In this document: piece after piece, positions 15,436 to 23,348 of the stretch | Numbering within the stretch: position 1 is the stretch's first letter | Layout: every line of letters begins with the position of its first letter | Source of the DNA: Gemmatimonadota bacterium | Lineage (GTDB): Bacteria > Gemmatimonadota > Gemmatimonadetes > Longimicrobiales > Gaopeijiaceae | DNA: 64,000 bases | NCBI GenBank assembly: GCA_022560615.1 | Contig: JADFSR010000002.1 | Coordinates: 1 to 64,000 of the forward strand | Direction of reading: 5' to 3' | Notes under the pieces: model-generated | Database searches by the model: none | Seen by the model: only the letters and a program-made list of their open reading frames with translations | What the model was told of the DNA's origin: nothing | Position numbers and translations under genes: made by a program

Positions 15436-16113
15436 ATGACCCGCCGTTACCCGGAAATCGCGTTCGGCGACAGCGTGAAGGCCGTCCAGGAAGAGAACGG
15501 GAGCCGCGGATTCGGCCAGCGTCTCGAGAACATGGAGTGGGATGATCGCGCGCTGGGGGACCGAGAGCGCGAGCACATCGAACGTCTCGATCACTTCTAC
15601 ATGGCGACGGTGAACGAAGCCGGCTGGCCGTACGTGCAGTTCCGTGGTGGACCCAAGGGTTTTCTCAAAGTACTGGGTCCTCACACCCTCGCCTTCGCCG
15701 ATTTCCGGGGGAACATGCAGTACATCAGTACCGGCAACGTCCGGGCCGACGATCGAGTGGCGCTCTTCCTGCTCGATCAGGCTCGCCGCAAACGACTCAA
15801 GATCTACGCTAGGGCCGAAGTCCGAGAGGTGGATGACGCCTTGAGATCAAAGCTGGTGGATCCGGCTTACGACGCCGTGATCGAGCGCGCCTACCTGTTC
15901 TACGTCGAGGCGTTCGACTGGAACTGCCAGCAACACATTACTCCCCGCTTCAGCCTCGAAGAAATCAGGGAGGCAGGCCCGGAGGTGTGGGCGGAGATCA
16001 GGGGAGACACCTCCCTCGGCCACCCATCAGGCGACTCCCCCGACAACACCACAGGAAACCCAAGAGATACGACCACCACAGTAACCAACACAACCAAAAG
16101 GACTCCATCATGA
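15436..16113 (+). CDS. Pyridoxamine 5'-phosphate oxidase-fold flavoprotein
   Basis: A 225-residue protein with the split-barrel FMN-binding fold. Key segments are FYMATVNEAGWPYVQFRGGP (about 55-74), ADFRGNMQYISTGNVRADDR (94-113), VALFLLDQARRKRLKIYARA and FDWNCQQHITPRFS. This subgroup is annotated as pyridoxamine 5'-phosphate oxidase-like and probably acts as an FMN or F420 oxidoreductase rather than in vitamin B6 synthesis. The last 35 residues are a disordered Thr/Asn-rich tail. AAGAGGAGG precedes the start by 7 nt. Its stop overlaps the next start (ATGA), so the two are translationally coupled. Confidence 0.85.
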   Translation: MTRRYPEIAFGDSVKAVQEENGSRGFGQRLENMEWDDRALGDREREHIERLDHFYMATVNEAGWPYVQFRGGPKGFLKVLGPHTLAFADFRGNMQYISTGNVRADDRVALFLLDQARRKRLKIYARAEVREVDDALRSKLVDPAYDAVIERAYLFYVEAFDWNCQQHITPRFSLEEIREAGPEVWAEIRGDTSLGHPSGDSPDNTTGNPRDTTTTVTNTTKRTPS

Positions 16114-16859
16114 AACGTATAATCTTCACTACCGCCTGGGTCGCAGCCGCATTCTCACTGTCCTTCGGAGCAACCGAAGCGCAGCTCCCCGACCCGGGGA
16201 TGACAATCGACAGCCGCACAGCACTCGTGATCACAGATCCACAAAACGACTTCCTGTCCCCGGAAGGTGTGACCTGGGGAGTCGTGGGTCAGAGCGTCAC
16301 GGAGAACAACACCGTCCAAAACCTGGAGACACTCCTGCAGACCGCGAAGTCCGTGGGGATGGAGGTATTCATTTCGCCGCACTACTACTACCCGACCGAC
16401 CACGGTTGGCAGTTCGAGGGAGCCCTGGAAGCGCTCATGCACAAGATCGGCATGTTCGACCGCGCCGGGCCGACGGACCTGCACGGCTTTGTGGGATCGG
16501 GTGCCGATTGGCTTGCCCGCTACAAGCCCTACATCGAGGACGGTGAGACCATCGTCACAAGCCCGCACAAGGTCTTCGGGCCGGAGCAGAACGATCTGGC
16601 GTTGCAGCTTCGCAAACGCGGTATCGACCGGGTCATCCTTGCCGGCATGTCCGGAAACCTGTGCGTGGAGTCGCACATGCGCGAGCTGCTGGAGATGGGA
16701 TTCGAAGTCGCGGTCGTGACGGACGCGACAGCCTCTGCGATTCTTCCCGGGCTCGATGGCAATGCAGCCGCACAGACGAACTTCCGGTTCATCGCGAACG
16801 CGACGTGGACGACGGCGGAAGCAGTAGAAAAGATGGGGGCGTACTCGGAGGCTCAGTAG
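16110..16859 (+). CDS. Exported isochorismatase-family cysteine hydrolase
   Basis: A 249-residue protein. An N-terminal signal peptide (MKRIIFTTAW to about residue 24) sends it to the periplasm, which is unusual for this family. The catalytic triad is complete: Asp43 in VITDPQNDF, Lys154 in TSPHKVFGPEQ and Cys185 in MSGNLCVESH, with the cis-peptide region before the cysteine. Family members hydrolyse isochorismate, nicotinamide or N-carbamoyl compounds; the substrate here is unknown. It is the last gene of the sigma-54 operon and is followed by a strong terminator. The start overlaps the upstream stop by 4 nt. Confidence 0.88.
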   Translation: MKRIIFTTAWVAAAFSLSFGATEAQLPDPGMTIDSRTALVITDPQNDFLSPEGVTWGVVGQSVTENNTVQNLETLLQTAKSVGMEVFISPHYYYPTDHGWQFEGALEALMHKIGMFDRAGPTDLHGFVGSGADWLARYKPYIEDGETIVTSPHKVFGPEQNDLALQLRKRGIDRVILAGMSGNLCVESHMRELLEMGFEVAVVTDATASAILPGLDGNAAAQTNFRFIANATWTTAEAVEKMGAYSEAQ

Positions 16860-16895
16860 CGACTGCTGTCTACAAGCACTGATTGCTGGGAATGA

Positions 16896-16933
16896 CGAAG
16901 CCCCGCTGGAGGAGGTCCTCCGGCGGGGCTTCG
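16896..16933 (+). terminator. Strong intrinsic terminator-like hairpin
   Basis: CGAAGCCCCGC pairs perfectly with GCGGGGCTTCG, with an inner GGAGGA/TCCTCC stem. It lies 36 nt after the isochorismatase stop and closes the doxX operon. There is no long T-run. Confidence 0.75.
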
Positions 16934-16989
16934 GCTCGCGGCTCGCCCACTTTCTTCAACAGGCTCCTACACCTAATCCACCTTGCCCA

Positions 16990-17171
16990 TCAGCTAGCGT
17001 AGCTGATGTACGCAGCAGTAACTCCATTGAGCACGGCGTCCCAGGTGTTCTGATCGTCCCCGTCGAAGGGCGGATCACCTGCCCGAGACGCGACGCGCGT
17101 CGGTACTCCGCGGCTCGCGCGATGCGCCGGCCGGTCTTGCCGGTCCCGCCGAGAACCAGCGTGAGTCCTTC
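16990..17171 (-). pseudogene. Relic of an NmrA-like oxidoreductase
   Basis: The minus strand reads LTLVLGGTGKTGRRIA, the start of an NmrA-type Rossmann fold, then, in another frame, PPFDGDDQNTWDAVLNGV and TAAYISYAS ending in TGA. Typical relatives have these two pieces 20-25 residues apart, so this is the first quarter of a gene with a frameshift and an early stop. A G-run (about 17192-17199) lies just upstream. It is a third NmrA-type sequence in the window but not a copy of the two intact ones. Confidence 0.65.
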
Positions 17172-17235
17172 GGATCGGAAACTGGCCGCCGTGGGGGGGG
17201 CTGAGCGCTTCCTCGCGGAGATCAAGACGACTGCT

Positions 17236-18675
17236 CTACAGCTCCTCTGAACGAATGACCACCAGCTTCCTGATCTGCATGTCCTCCATCGTATAGGGAA
17301 TCCCGCCGACGCCCATGCCCGACTCCCTCAGGCCCGCGAACGGCATCCAATCCACGCGGAAGGCGGGGTGATCGTTGATCATCACCGCGGAGGCGTCGAG
17401 CCGGCGCGAAGCCCGTAGCGCCGTATCGATGTCGCGTGTGAATACCGACGCCTGGAAGGCGTAGGGAAGCGAGTTCGATCGGGCGATCGCGTCATCGATG
17501 TCGTCGTACGGATACACACAGACGACCGGGCCAAATATTTCCGAGGTCGAGACCCGGGCGTCGCCGGGCGGGTCGTACAGTACGGTCGGGGCGTAGCACG
17601 TCTCGGAAAGGGCTTCGCCTCCGGCGAGCAACTCGGCACCGCGATCGACGGCTTCGCTCACCCACTCGGCTACGCGTTCCACTTCGGCTGGACGGATCAG
17701 GGGGCCCACTTCGGTGTCCGGACGGGTCGGGTCTCCGACCTCGAGAGCCGTCGCCGCTTCGGCGAGGCGCTCGGCCAAATCGTGAGCGATGCTCCGGTGG
17801 GCAAAGACACGCTGAACCGAAACGCAGACCTGGCCCGCGTGGTAGAATCCCCCCTTGCTGATCAGGGGAAGCGCGCGCTCGAGGTCGGCGTCCTCCGCTA
17901 CGAGGACCGGTGCCGCGCCTCCGTGTTCCAGGGCGCAGCGGGTGCCGGGCGCGAGCTTGGAGCGCAACATCCAACCTACACGAGCGCTGCCAATGAAGCT
18001 GAAGAAGCCCACCCTTTGGTCCGTGGCCAGAGATCCTGCGACGTCCAGGTCGGTGGTCACGAGGCCCTGGCACCACTCCTCCGGTAGACCTGCCTCGCGG
18101 AGAATCGCCACGAAACGCATCCCCGACAGGGGCGTTGCCTCGGCCGGTTTGACGATGCACGGACACCCGGTAGCGACAGCCGGTCCTACCTGGTGAACGA
18201 TCAGGTTCAACGGGTGGTTGAAGGCGCTGAACGCGACGACGACGCCAATGGGCTCGTGGCGGGTGAACGCCAATCGGTTCGCCGACGCGGCATTGAGTCC
18301 CATCGGGATTTCCTCGCCGTGCTGAGTGCGCAGAAATTCTACACACTCGTGCACGCCGTCGACGGCCCGGTCCACCTCGACCCGCGAATCGATGAGTGGC
18401 TTTCCTCCCTCCCGCGCGGCTTCGACCGCTAGCTCCTCTCGTCGCTCCTGCATGATGGCGGCGGCGCGCCTCAGAATCTCGATCCGGCGGGCCGGGCTGA
18501 GCCACGCGTCCCTGTCGCGGAAGAGTCGGTAGGCCGTGTCCAGCGCCTTCTCAACGACCTGGGGTCCCGCGCGCTCTACGGTGGCGATCACGCTCCGATC
18601 GTAGGGCGCGTGTACCTCCATGAGCTCTGTGTCCGGCCTAGCGCCCGGAACCATGAGTCGCAAATGCTCAGGCAT
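17236..18675 (-). CDS. NAD(P)-dependent aldehyde dehydrogenase
   Basis: A 479-residue ALDH-superfamily enzyme that oxidises an aldehyde to the acid. The general base Glu250 (CALEHGGAAP) and the nucleophile Cys284 (YHAGQVCVSVQRV) are present, as are the proline motif AFNHPLNLIVHQVGPA, the cofactor-binding IVKPAEATPLS and FIGSARVGW, and EIFGPVVCVYPYDD near the end. The order and HAGQVC style resemble lactaldehyde, sulfolactaldehyde or phosphonoacetaldehyde dehydrogenases. It starts 36 bp after the acetolactate-synthase-like gene on the same strand with GGAG before its ATG, so the two form an operon; a linked pathway through pyruvate and an aldehyde is likely but the substrate is not known. Confidence 0.9.
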   Translation of the reverse strand: MPEHLRLMVPGARPDTELMEVHAPYDRSVIATVERAGPQVVEKALDTAYRLFRDRDAWLSPARRIEILRRAAAIMQERREELAVEAAREGGKPLIDSRVEVDRAVDGVHECVEFLRTQHGEEIPMGLNAASANRLAFTRHEPIGVVVAFSAFNHPLNLIVHQVGPAVATGCPCIVKPAEATPLSGMRFVAILREAGLPEEWCQGLVTTDLDVAGSLATDQRVGFFSFIGSARVGWMLRSKLAPGTRCALEHGGAAPVLVAEDADLERALPLISKGGFYHAGQVCVSVQRVFAHRSIAHDLAERLAEAATALEVGDPTRPDTEVGPLIRPAEVERVAEWVSEAVDRGAELLAGGEALSETCYAPTVLYDPPGDARVSTSEIFGPVVCVYPYDDIDDAIARSNSLPYAFQASVFTRDIDTALRASRRLDASAVMINDHPAFRVDWMPFAGLRESGMGVGGIPYTMEDMQIRKLVVIRSEEL

Positions 18676-18711
18676 ACTCTTATCTCCGGTTGTTCGGCCA
18701 ACCCCACCGCT

Positions 18712-20346
18712 CTACATGGCACAGACCAGATTACCCAGCTTCTCCGTCAGTTTCATGTTCTCTGAGTAGTCCACAGGGCAGTCGATGATCACTACCGTGT
18801 CGTCGGCGATGGCCTGTTTCAGCGTGGGCACCAACTCGTCGGCGGCTTCCACCCGATAGCCCTTGGCCCCGAAACTCTCGGCGAACATCACGAAGTCGGG
18901 ATTGTTGAAGTCGATGTGGCTGGCGCGTCCGAAGTGGCGGAGTTGATGCCAGCGGATCAGACCGTACTCGCTGTCGTTCCAGATGAGGATGATGATGGCG
19001 GTCCCAATACGCAGCGCGGTCTCGATCTCCTGGCAGTTCATCAGGAAGCCGGCGTCGCCGGTGATCGTTACCGCTGTGCGCTCCGGATGGGCCAGCTTCG
19101 CTGCGATGGCCCCAGGCACGCCGATCCCCATCGAAGCGAAACCGTTCGAGATGATGCAGGTGTTGGGGCGCTCAGCCTGGTAGAGCCGGGCGGTCCACAT
19201 CTTGTGCGCGCCCACGTCGCTGATGACGATGTCCTCCGGCGCGAGGACCTGCCGGAGGTCCGAGAGGATGCGCTGGGGCACCATGGGGAACGCCGGGTTC
19301 TCCGCATGCTCGGAGTGCTCATGGAGGATGAGGTCCCGCAACGCCCCGAGCTTCGGCTCCTCCTGAGGCCGCGCCACCTCGCCGATCCGCTGCAGGGATT
19401 CACCGATATCGCCGATGACTCCGGCGGCCAGGATGTAGTGCTCATCCACTTCGGCCGGCGTCTCGTCTATGTGTAGGAGCTGCGCGTGTTTCTCGGGATG
19501 CCACAGATAGGGATGGTACTCGATCATGTCGTAGCCTACGCAAATGATCACGTCCGCACGGTCGAATCCGCAGCTGACGTAGTCGTGGGCTTGCAAGCCC
19601 ACGGTCCCGAGGCTTAGGGCGTGAGAGAACGGTATCGCGCCCTTGGCCATGAAGGTGGTCGCGACCGAGATCTGGAGCTTCTCCGCGAACGCCTGTAGCT
19701 GCTCCGTGGCTCCGGAGCGGATGACGCCGTTCCCTGCCATGATGACCGGATGCTCCGCGGTCGAGATGATCTCAGCGGCCTGCTCGATCTTGGCCTCCCG
19801 TGCCTCGGGAGCCGTGGCCGCCTGCACCTTGAGCGGCTCCTTTCCTTCTACGTCGGAGCCGGCAACGTTTTCGGGAAACGCTATGAAGCTGGCGCCGGGT
19901 TTCTCCGCGATCGCCTGCTTGAACGCCTTGCGAATCACCTCCGGAATGGTCTCCGCCTCCTTGATCTCCGTGCTGTACTTGCATATGGGAGCGAAGAGCC
20001 TGACCAGATCGAGGTACTGGTGGCTCTCCTTGTGCATCCGCGTCGTAGCGGCCTGGCCCGCGATGGCCACGAGTGGAGCCCGGTCCATGTTCGCGTCCGC
20101 GACACCGGTCACCAGATTCGTAGCACCCGGACCGAGGGTCGACAGGCACACTCCCGCTCTGCCCGTCAGCCGTCCGTAAACGTCGGCCATGAAGGCCGCG
20201 CCCTGCTCATGTCGCGTAGTGATGAAACGGATCGGGCTATCGAGCAGAACGTCCATCATGTCGATGTTCTCCTCGCCCGGGATGCCGAAGATGTAGTCTA
20301 CATCTTCGTTCTCGAGACACCGGACAAGAAGCTCAGCAGCTTTCAT
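18712..20346 (-). CDS. Thiamine-diphosphate enzyme, catabolic acetolactate synthase-like
   Basis: A 544-residue ThDP-dependent enzyme. The pyrimidine domain has IFGIPGEENIDMMD and the activating Glu47 in TTRHEQGAAFMADVYGRL; the central domain follows; the ThDP-binding domain has GFASMGIGVPGAIAAKL and GDAGFLMN...WND (about 440-470). No FAD-domain signature of anabolic IlvB is obvious and no small subunit gene lies nearby, which suggests a catabolic acetolactate synthase or a related 2-oxoacid-cleaving enzyme. GGAAGGGAG precedes the ATG. The downstream aldehyde dehydrogenase is in the same operon; the two might turn a 2-oxoacid into an aldehyde and then an acid. Confidence 0.88.
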   Translation of the reverse strand: MKAAELLVRCLENEDVDYIFGIPGEENIDMMDVLLDSPIRFITTRHEQGAAFMADVYGRLTGRAGVCLSTLGPGATNLVTGVADANMDRAPLVAIAGQAATTRMHKESHQYLDLVRLFAPICKYSTEIKEAETIPEVIRKAFKQAIAEKPGASFIAFPENVAGSDVEGKEPLKVQAATAPEAREAKIEQAAEIISTAEHPVIMAGNGVIRSGATEQLQAFAEKLQISVATTFMAKGAIPFSHALSLGTVGLQAHDYVSCGFDRADVIICVGYDMIEYHPYLWHPEKHAQLLHIDETPAEVDEHYILAAGVIGDIGESLQRIGEVARPQEEPKLGALRDLILHEHSEHAENPAFPMVPQRILSDLRQVLAPEDIVISDVGAHKMWTARLYQAERPNTCIISNGFASMGIGVPGAIAAKLAHPERTAVTITGDAGFLMNCQEIETALRIGTAIIILIWNDSEYGLIRWHQLRHFGRASHIDFNNPDFVMFAESFGAKGYRVEAADELVPTLKQAIADDTVVIIDCPVDYSENMKLTEKLGNLVCAM

Positions 20347-20422
20347 GTGTCGCTCCCTTCCTTATGTACTCGTGGTCCACGGAATATAATCCAGGGGCAC
20401 GCGCGCTCCGCAGGAGGTCCAG

Positions 20423-20848
20423 ATGATCCGAGTTGCTCTCGATTTCGCACGTACGATGCTCCGCTTCCCTGCTGGCTGGCTCATATGGATCGCTGCGCTC
20501 ATCCTCGTCAATGGCGTCGCGCCGATCGTGTTCCTCCCGGCGCCCGAGGCCGTCATCACGCTGGCGACCTTCATGTTGGCTGCGATGCTGCAGATGGCGC
20601 TCTTCGGTCGGCTCGGTTTCGTTCGTCTCCTCGGGATCGGCCACGTTCCGTGGTTGGCCCTCGTCCCCTGGGCCTGGCTACGTAGCGGAGTCCTGCCCGT
20701 CGGGTCTCCGATGCGGATCTGGCTGATCGCCCTCGTCCTGCTCAACACCGGCTCGCTCCTCATCGACGCGGCAGACGTCGTACGCTACCTGCGCGGAGAG
20801 CGGGAGCCGGTTTTGAGACTAGATGTGGGCCCCGACCTCATGCCATGA
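20423..20848 (+). CDS. Small four-helix membrane protein, unknown function
   Basis: A 141-residue inner-membrane protein with hydrophobic segments at about 15-37, 44-62, 70-90 and 97-117, and a short charged C-terminus (RGEREPVLRL). GGAGG precedes the ATG by 6 nt. It is divergent from the acetolactate-synthase-like gene with 76 bp between starts. Similar proteins are common in proteobacteria and bacteroidetes without assigned role; this statement is from memory of the family look, not from a search. Confidence 0.7.
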   Translation: MIRVALDFARTMLRFPAGWLIWIAALILVNGVAPIVFLPAPEAVITLATFMLAAMLQMALFGRLGFVRLLGIGHVPWLALVPWAWLRSGVLPVGSPMRIWLIALVLLNTGSLLIDAADVVRYLRGEREPVLRLDVGPDLMP

Positions 20849-20933
20849 ACTCGAGGACAAGAACGAGCATTCCCACGCCCCTGAATACGTGGGATACTCG
20901 TAGACCAAACCATCACGGGCTCGGACCACCGCG

Positions 20934-20976
20934 GTTGGTCTCGTTGTGCACATCGTGAACAGTACGATCATCGGCG
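20934..20976 (+). pseudogene. 43-bp relic of the small membrane-protein gene at 1285
   Basis: The plus strand reads VGLVVHIVNSTIIG in one frame, matching GFVVHMVNSVIIG of the 1285 gene; about 29 of 34 core bases are identical (TCGTTGTGCACAT, GTGAACAG, ATCATCGG). The surrounding sequence does not match. The 211-bp gap between 20848 and 21060 otherwise holds only the senA ribosome site. Confidence 0.65.
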
Positions 20977-21059
20977 TGAAACCTGGGATGCCGGCCCAGG
21001 GGAGGGCCCACCCCGATCGACCCGTTATGATTGGCTCGTCCCCTCAGACCCGAGGATGA

Positions 21060-22358
21060 ATGAGCGTATCGACGGAACAGCTTCGCGATTGGACCGAGGA
21101 TGCCCGAGCTCGGACGTTCTCGATGGTGGACGATCTCGACGACGACCAGATGCAGGTGCCGTATCTGCCCACGGTGAACCCGTTCCTCTGGGAGCTCGGG
21201 CACGGGATCTGGTTCCAGGAATATTGGGTGTTGCGTCACGCGCTCGGCGGGACGCCGTTGATCGACGACCCGGATCACCTGTTCGACTCGACATACGTCG
21301 GACACGAGATGCGTTGGCATATGAAGATGCCCGATCGAGCCGAAGTGATGCGGTATGGGCAGCGAGTGCGGGACGCCGTTCTCGAGAAGCTCGCCGGCGG
21401 GGAACCCAGTCCCGAGCTGCGCTATTTTGTCCTTCTGTCCGTGTTCCACGAGGACATGCACCAGGAAGCGTTCTGCTACATGCGGCAGACGCTCGGCTAC
21501 TCGCGGCCCAGGTGGCTCGGCCCGCCGCCCCCTCCGGCGGAGCACGCCTCGGCTGATGGGGACGTCGAGATCCCCGGTGGCCAGGTCGAAATCGGAGCGA
21601 GCAGGGACGAGCCGTTCGTCTTCGATAACGAAAAGTGGGCGCATCCGGTCGACATCGAGCCGTTCCGCATCGCACGCGCGGGGGTGACGCAGGCTCAGTT
21701 CGTCCAGTTCGTGGAGGACGGCGGCTACCGGCGGTCCGAGTTGTGGAGCGATCGCGGTTGGCGCTGGAGGCAGGCCTCTGGCGCCGAGTCCCCGGTCTAT
21801 TGGCAACGCGCAGACGATACCTGGCAACGTCGCGTGTTCGACTCGTGGCGCGATCTCGAGCCGGACCTCGCGGTCAGTCACGTCAACTGGTACGAAGCGG
21901 ACGCCTGGTGCCGCTGGGCGGGGCGGCGCCTGCCGACCGAGTCCGAGTGGGAAGTCGCCGCGACGGCCGAGGTTGCGTCCGACGCCTTCACTGGCTCCCG
22001 ACGCGAGTACCCCTGGGGCGACGCGCCCGAGCCGGGCGTCGAGAGGGCGAACCTCGACGGAAGCGGTGGCGGGCCTTGGCCGGTCGCGGCGGCGGCGGCC
22101 GGCGATACGCCCGCTGGCTGTCGCCAGATGCTGGGCAACGTCTGGGAGTGGACAGCCAGCGACTTCCTTCCGTACCCGGGCTTCGTGGTCGACCCCTACG
22201 AGCAGTACTCGAAGCCCTGGTTCGGATGTCGCAAAGTTCTGCGGGGAGGCTGCTGGATGACACGCACCCGCATGCTGCGCCCGACCTGGCGCAACTACTT
22301 CACGCCGAATCGGCGCGACGTGTTCGCGGGCTTCCGCACCTGCGCGATGTCGCGTTGA
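21060..22358 (+). CDS. senA: Selenoneine synthase SenA (EgtB-like non-heme iron enzyme)
   Basis: A 432-residue two-domain enzyme. The N-terminal DinB-like domain supplies the iron ligands: His48 (ELGHGIWFQEYW) and His130/His134 with Glu136 (FHEDMHQEAF). The C-terminal FGE-sulfatase domain follows (GGQVEIGASRDEPFVFDNEK, VTQAQFVQFVEDGGY, WYEADAWCRWAGRRLPTESE, NVWEWTASDFLPYPGF). EgtB enzymes join a sulfur donor to hercynine for ergothioneine; SenA uses selenosugar and hercynine to make selenoneine. I choose SenA because the next gene is the selenosugar synthase SenB, the diagnostic partner. GAGG precedes the ATG. No hercynine-forming egtD is in the window. EgtB remains the alternative. Confidence 0.88.
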   Translation: MSVSTEQLRDWTEDARARTFSMVDDLDDDQMQVPYLPTVNPFLWELGHGIWFQEYWVLRHALGGTPLIDDPDHLFDSTYVGHEMRWHMKMPDRAEVMRYGQRVRDAVLEKLAGGEPSPELRYFVLLSVFHEDMHQEAFCYMRQTLGYSRPRWLGPPPPPAEHASADGDVEIPGGQVEIGASRDEPFVFDNEKWAHPVDIEPFRIARAGVTQAQFVQFVEDGGYRRSELWSDRGWRWRQASGAESPVYWQRADDTWQRRVFDSWRDLEPDLAVSHVNWYEADAWCRWAGRRLPTESEWEVAATAEVASDAFTGSRREYPWGDAPEPGVERANLDGSGGGPWPVAAAAAGDTPAGCRQMLGNVWEWTASDFLPYPGFVVDPYEQYSKPWFGCRKVLRGGCWMTRTRMLRPTWRNYFTPNRRDVFAGFRTCAMSR

Positions 22359-23314
22359 ACGTCACCCTAGTCAGCCCCGCCGGGCCGACATCGCTGGGCG
22401 GGAATAAAACGACAGCGGTGCGCTGGCAACGGCTGCTGGAACAGCTCGGTCACACGACGGTCGTGCTTCGGAGTTGGCAGGGCGAGGACGCCGATGTCCT
22501 GATCGCGCTGCACGCGCGAAAGAGCTTCGATTCGATTCGCAGGTACCATGAGGAACGACCGGGAGCGCCGCTTGTCGTCGCCCTCACCGGCACCGATCTG
22601 TATCGCGACCTGGACCGGGGCGACGAAGTGCCTCGCGCTCTGGAGATGGCGACCCGCGTTGTGGTTCTGCAGCCGGCCGCGCTCGAACGCCTACCGCCGG
22701 CTCTGCACGGCAAGGTTCACGTAATCCTACAGTCAGCCGAGCTCAAACGCTCAATCACGAGGACCGCGTCGGACCGGTTCGAAGTCTCGGTGCTGTCGCA
22801 CCTCCGCGAGATCAAGGATCCACTCCTTGCCGCGGCGGCGACCCGGCACCTACCGGAGACCTCGCGTATCGTCGTCCGGCACGCCGGCGCGGCGCTCAAC
22901 GAGGAGCTCGGCAGGCAGGCGCGCGCCGAGACCGACGCCAACCTGCGCTATGAATGGCTTGGCCCGCTCCCGTTCGACCGGGCCCGAGAGCTGCTCGCGA
23001 GCTCCCGACTGCTGGTACTCAGCTCGCGCGACGAGGGCGGAGCCAACGTGGTCTCGGAAGCGATCGTCGCAGGGGTGCCGGTACTCTCAACCGACATCCC
23101 CGGGTCCAGAGGGTTGCTCGGTGACCACTACCCCGGTTACTACGCGGTCGGGGACGATAGAGGCCTCGGGAGCCTCTTGTTGCGAGCCGAGTCGGAGCCC
23201 GCGTACCTGGCGGAGCTCAAGGAACACTGTAGGCGGTTGCGGCGGCGTTTCGCTCCAGAGGGCGAGCGGGCTGCGTGGCGTGAGCTCCTCACAGGCGTTC
23301 TCTCCACGCGATAG
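22355..23314 (+). CDS. senB: Selenosugar synthase SenB (glycosyltransferase-like)
   Basis: A 319-residue GT-B glycosyltransferase-like protein. Family-typical segments are TLVSPAGPTSLGGNKTTAVR, RWQRLLEQLGH, DVLIALHARKSFDSIRRYH, APLVVALTGTDLYRDL, VVVLQPAALERLP, SVLSHLREIKDPLLAA and LSSRDEGGANVVSEAIVAGV. This matches the family once known only as a GT beside EgtB-like genes and later shown to make 1-seleno-GlcNAc-type selenosugar from selenophosphate and UDP-sugar. The start is a TTG that overlaps the senA stop (TTGA), indicating tight coupling. The third gene, senC (selenophosphate synthetase), is not adjacent; a general selD elsewhere could serve. Confidence 0.88.
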   Translation: MNVTLVSPAGPTSLGGNKTTAVRWQRLLEQLGHTTVVLRSWQGEDADVLIALHARKSFDSIRRYHEERPGAPLVVALTGTDLYRDLDRGDEVPRALEMATRVVVLQPAALERLPPALHGKVHVILQSAELKRSITRTASDRFEVSVLSHLREIKDPLLAAAATRHLPETSRIVVRHAGAALNEELGRQARAETDANLRYEWLGPLPFDRARELLASSRLLVLSSRDEGGANVVSEAIVAGVPVLSTDIPGSRGLLGDHYPGYYAVGDDRGLGSLLLRAESEPAYLAELKEHCRRLRRRFAPEGERAAWRELLTGVLSTR

Positions 23315-23348
23315 CGATAGATTCTGTCTGGCGCACGCAGGGGGCACG

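Noticed and set aside
19750-20685. 311-codon plus-strand frame
   Set aside because: Antisense to the acetolactate-synthase-like gene, which has intact ThDP motifs.
21635-22354. Upstream extension of senB
   Set aside because: This part overlaps senA in another frame; conserved SenB sequence begins at the TTG at 22355.
21060-22358. Calling the gene egtB for ergothioneine
   Set aside because: The fold fits, but the overlapping downstream gene is the selenosugar synthase family, which accompanies senA and not egtB; no egtD, egtC or egtE is nearby.
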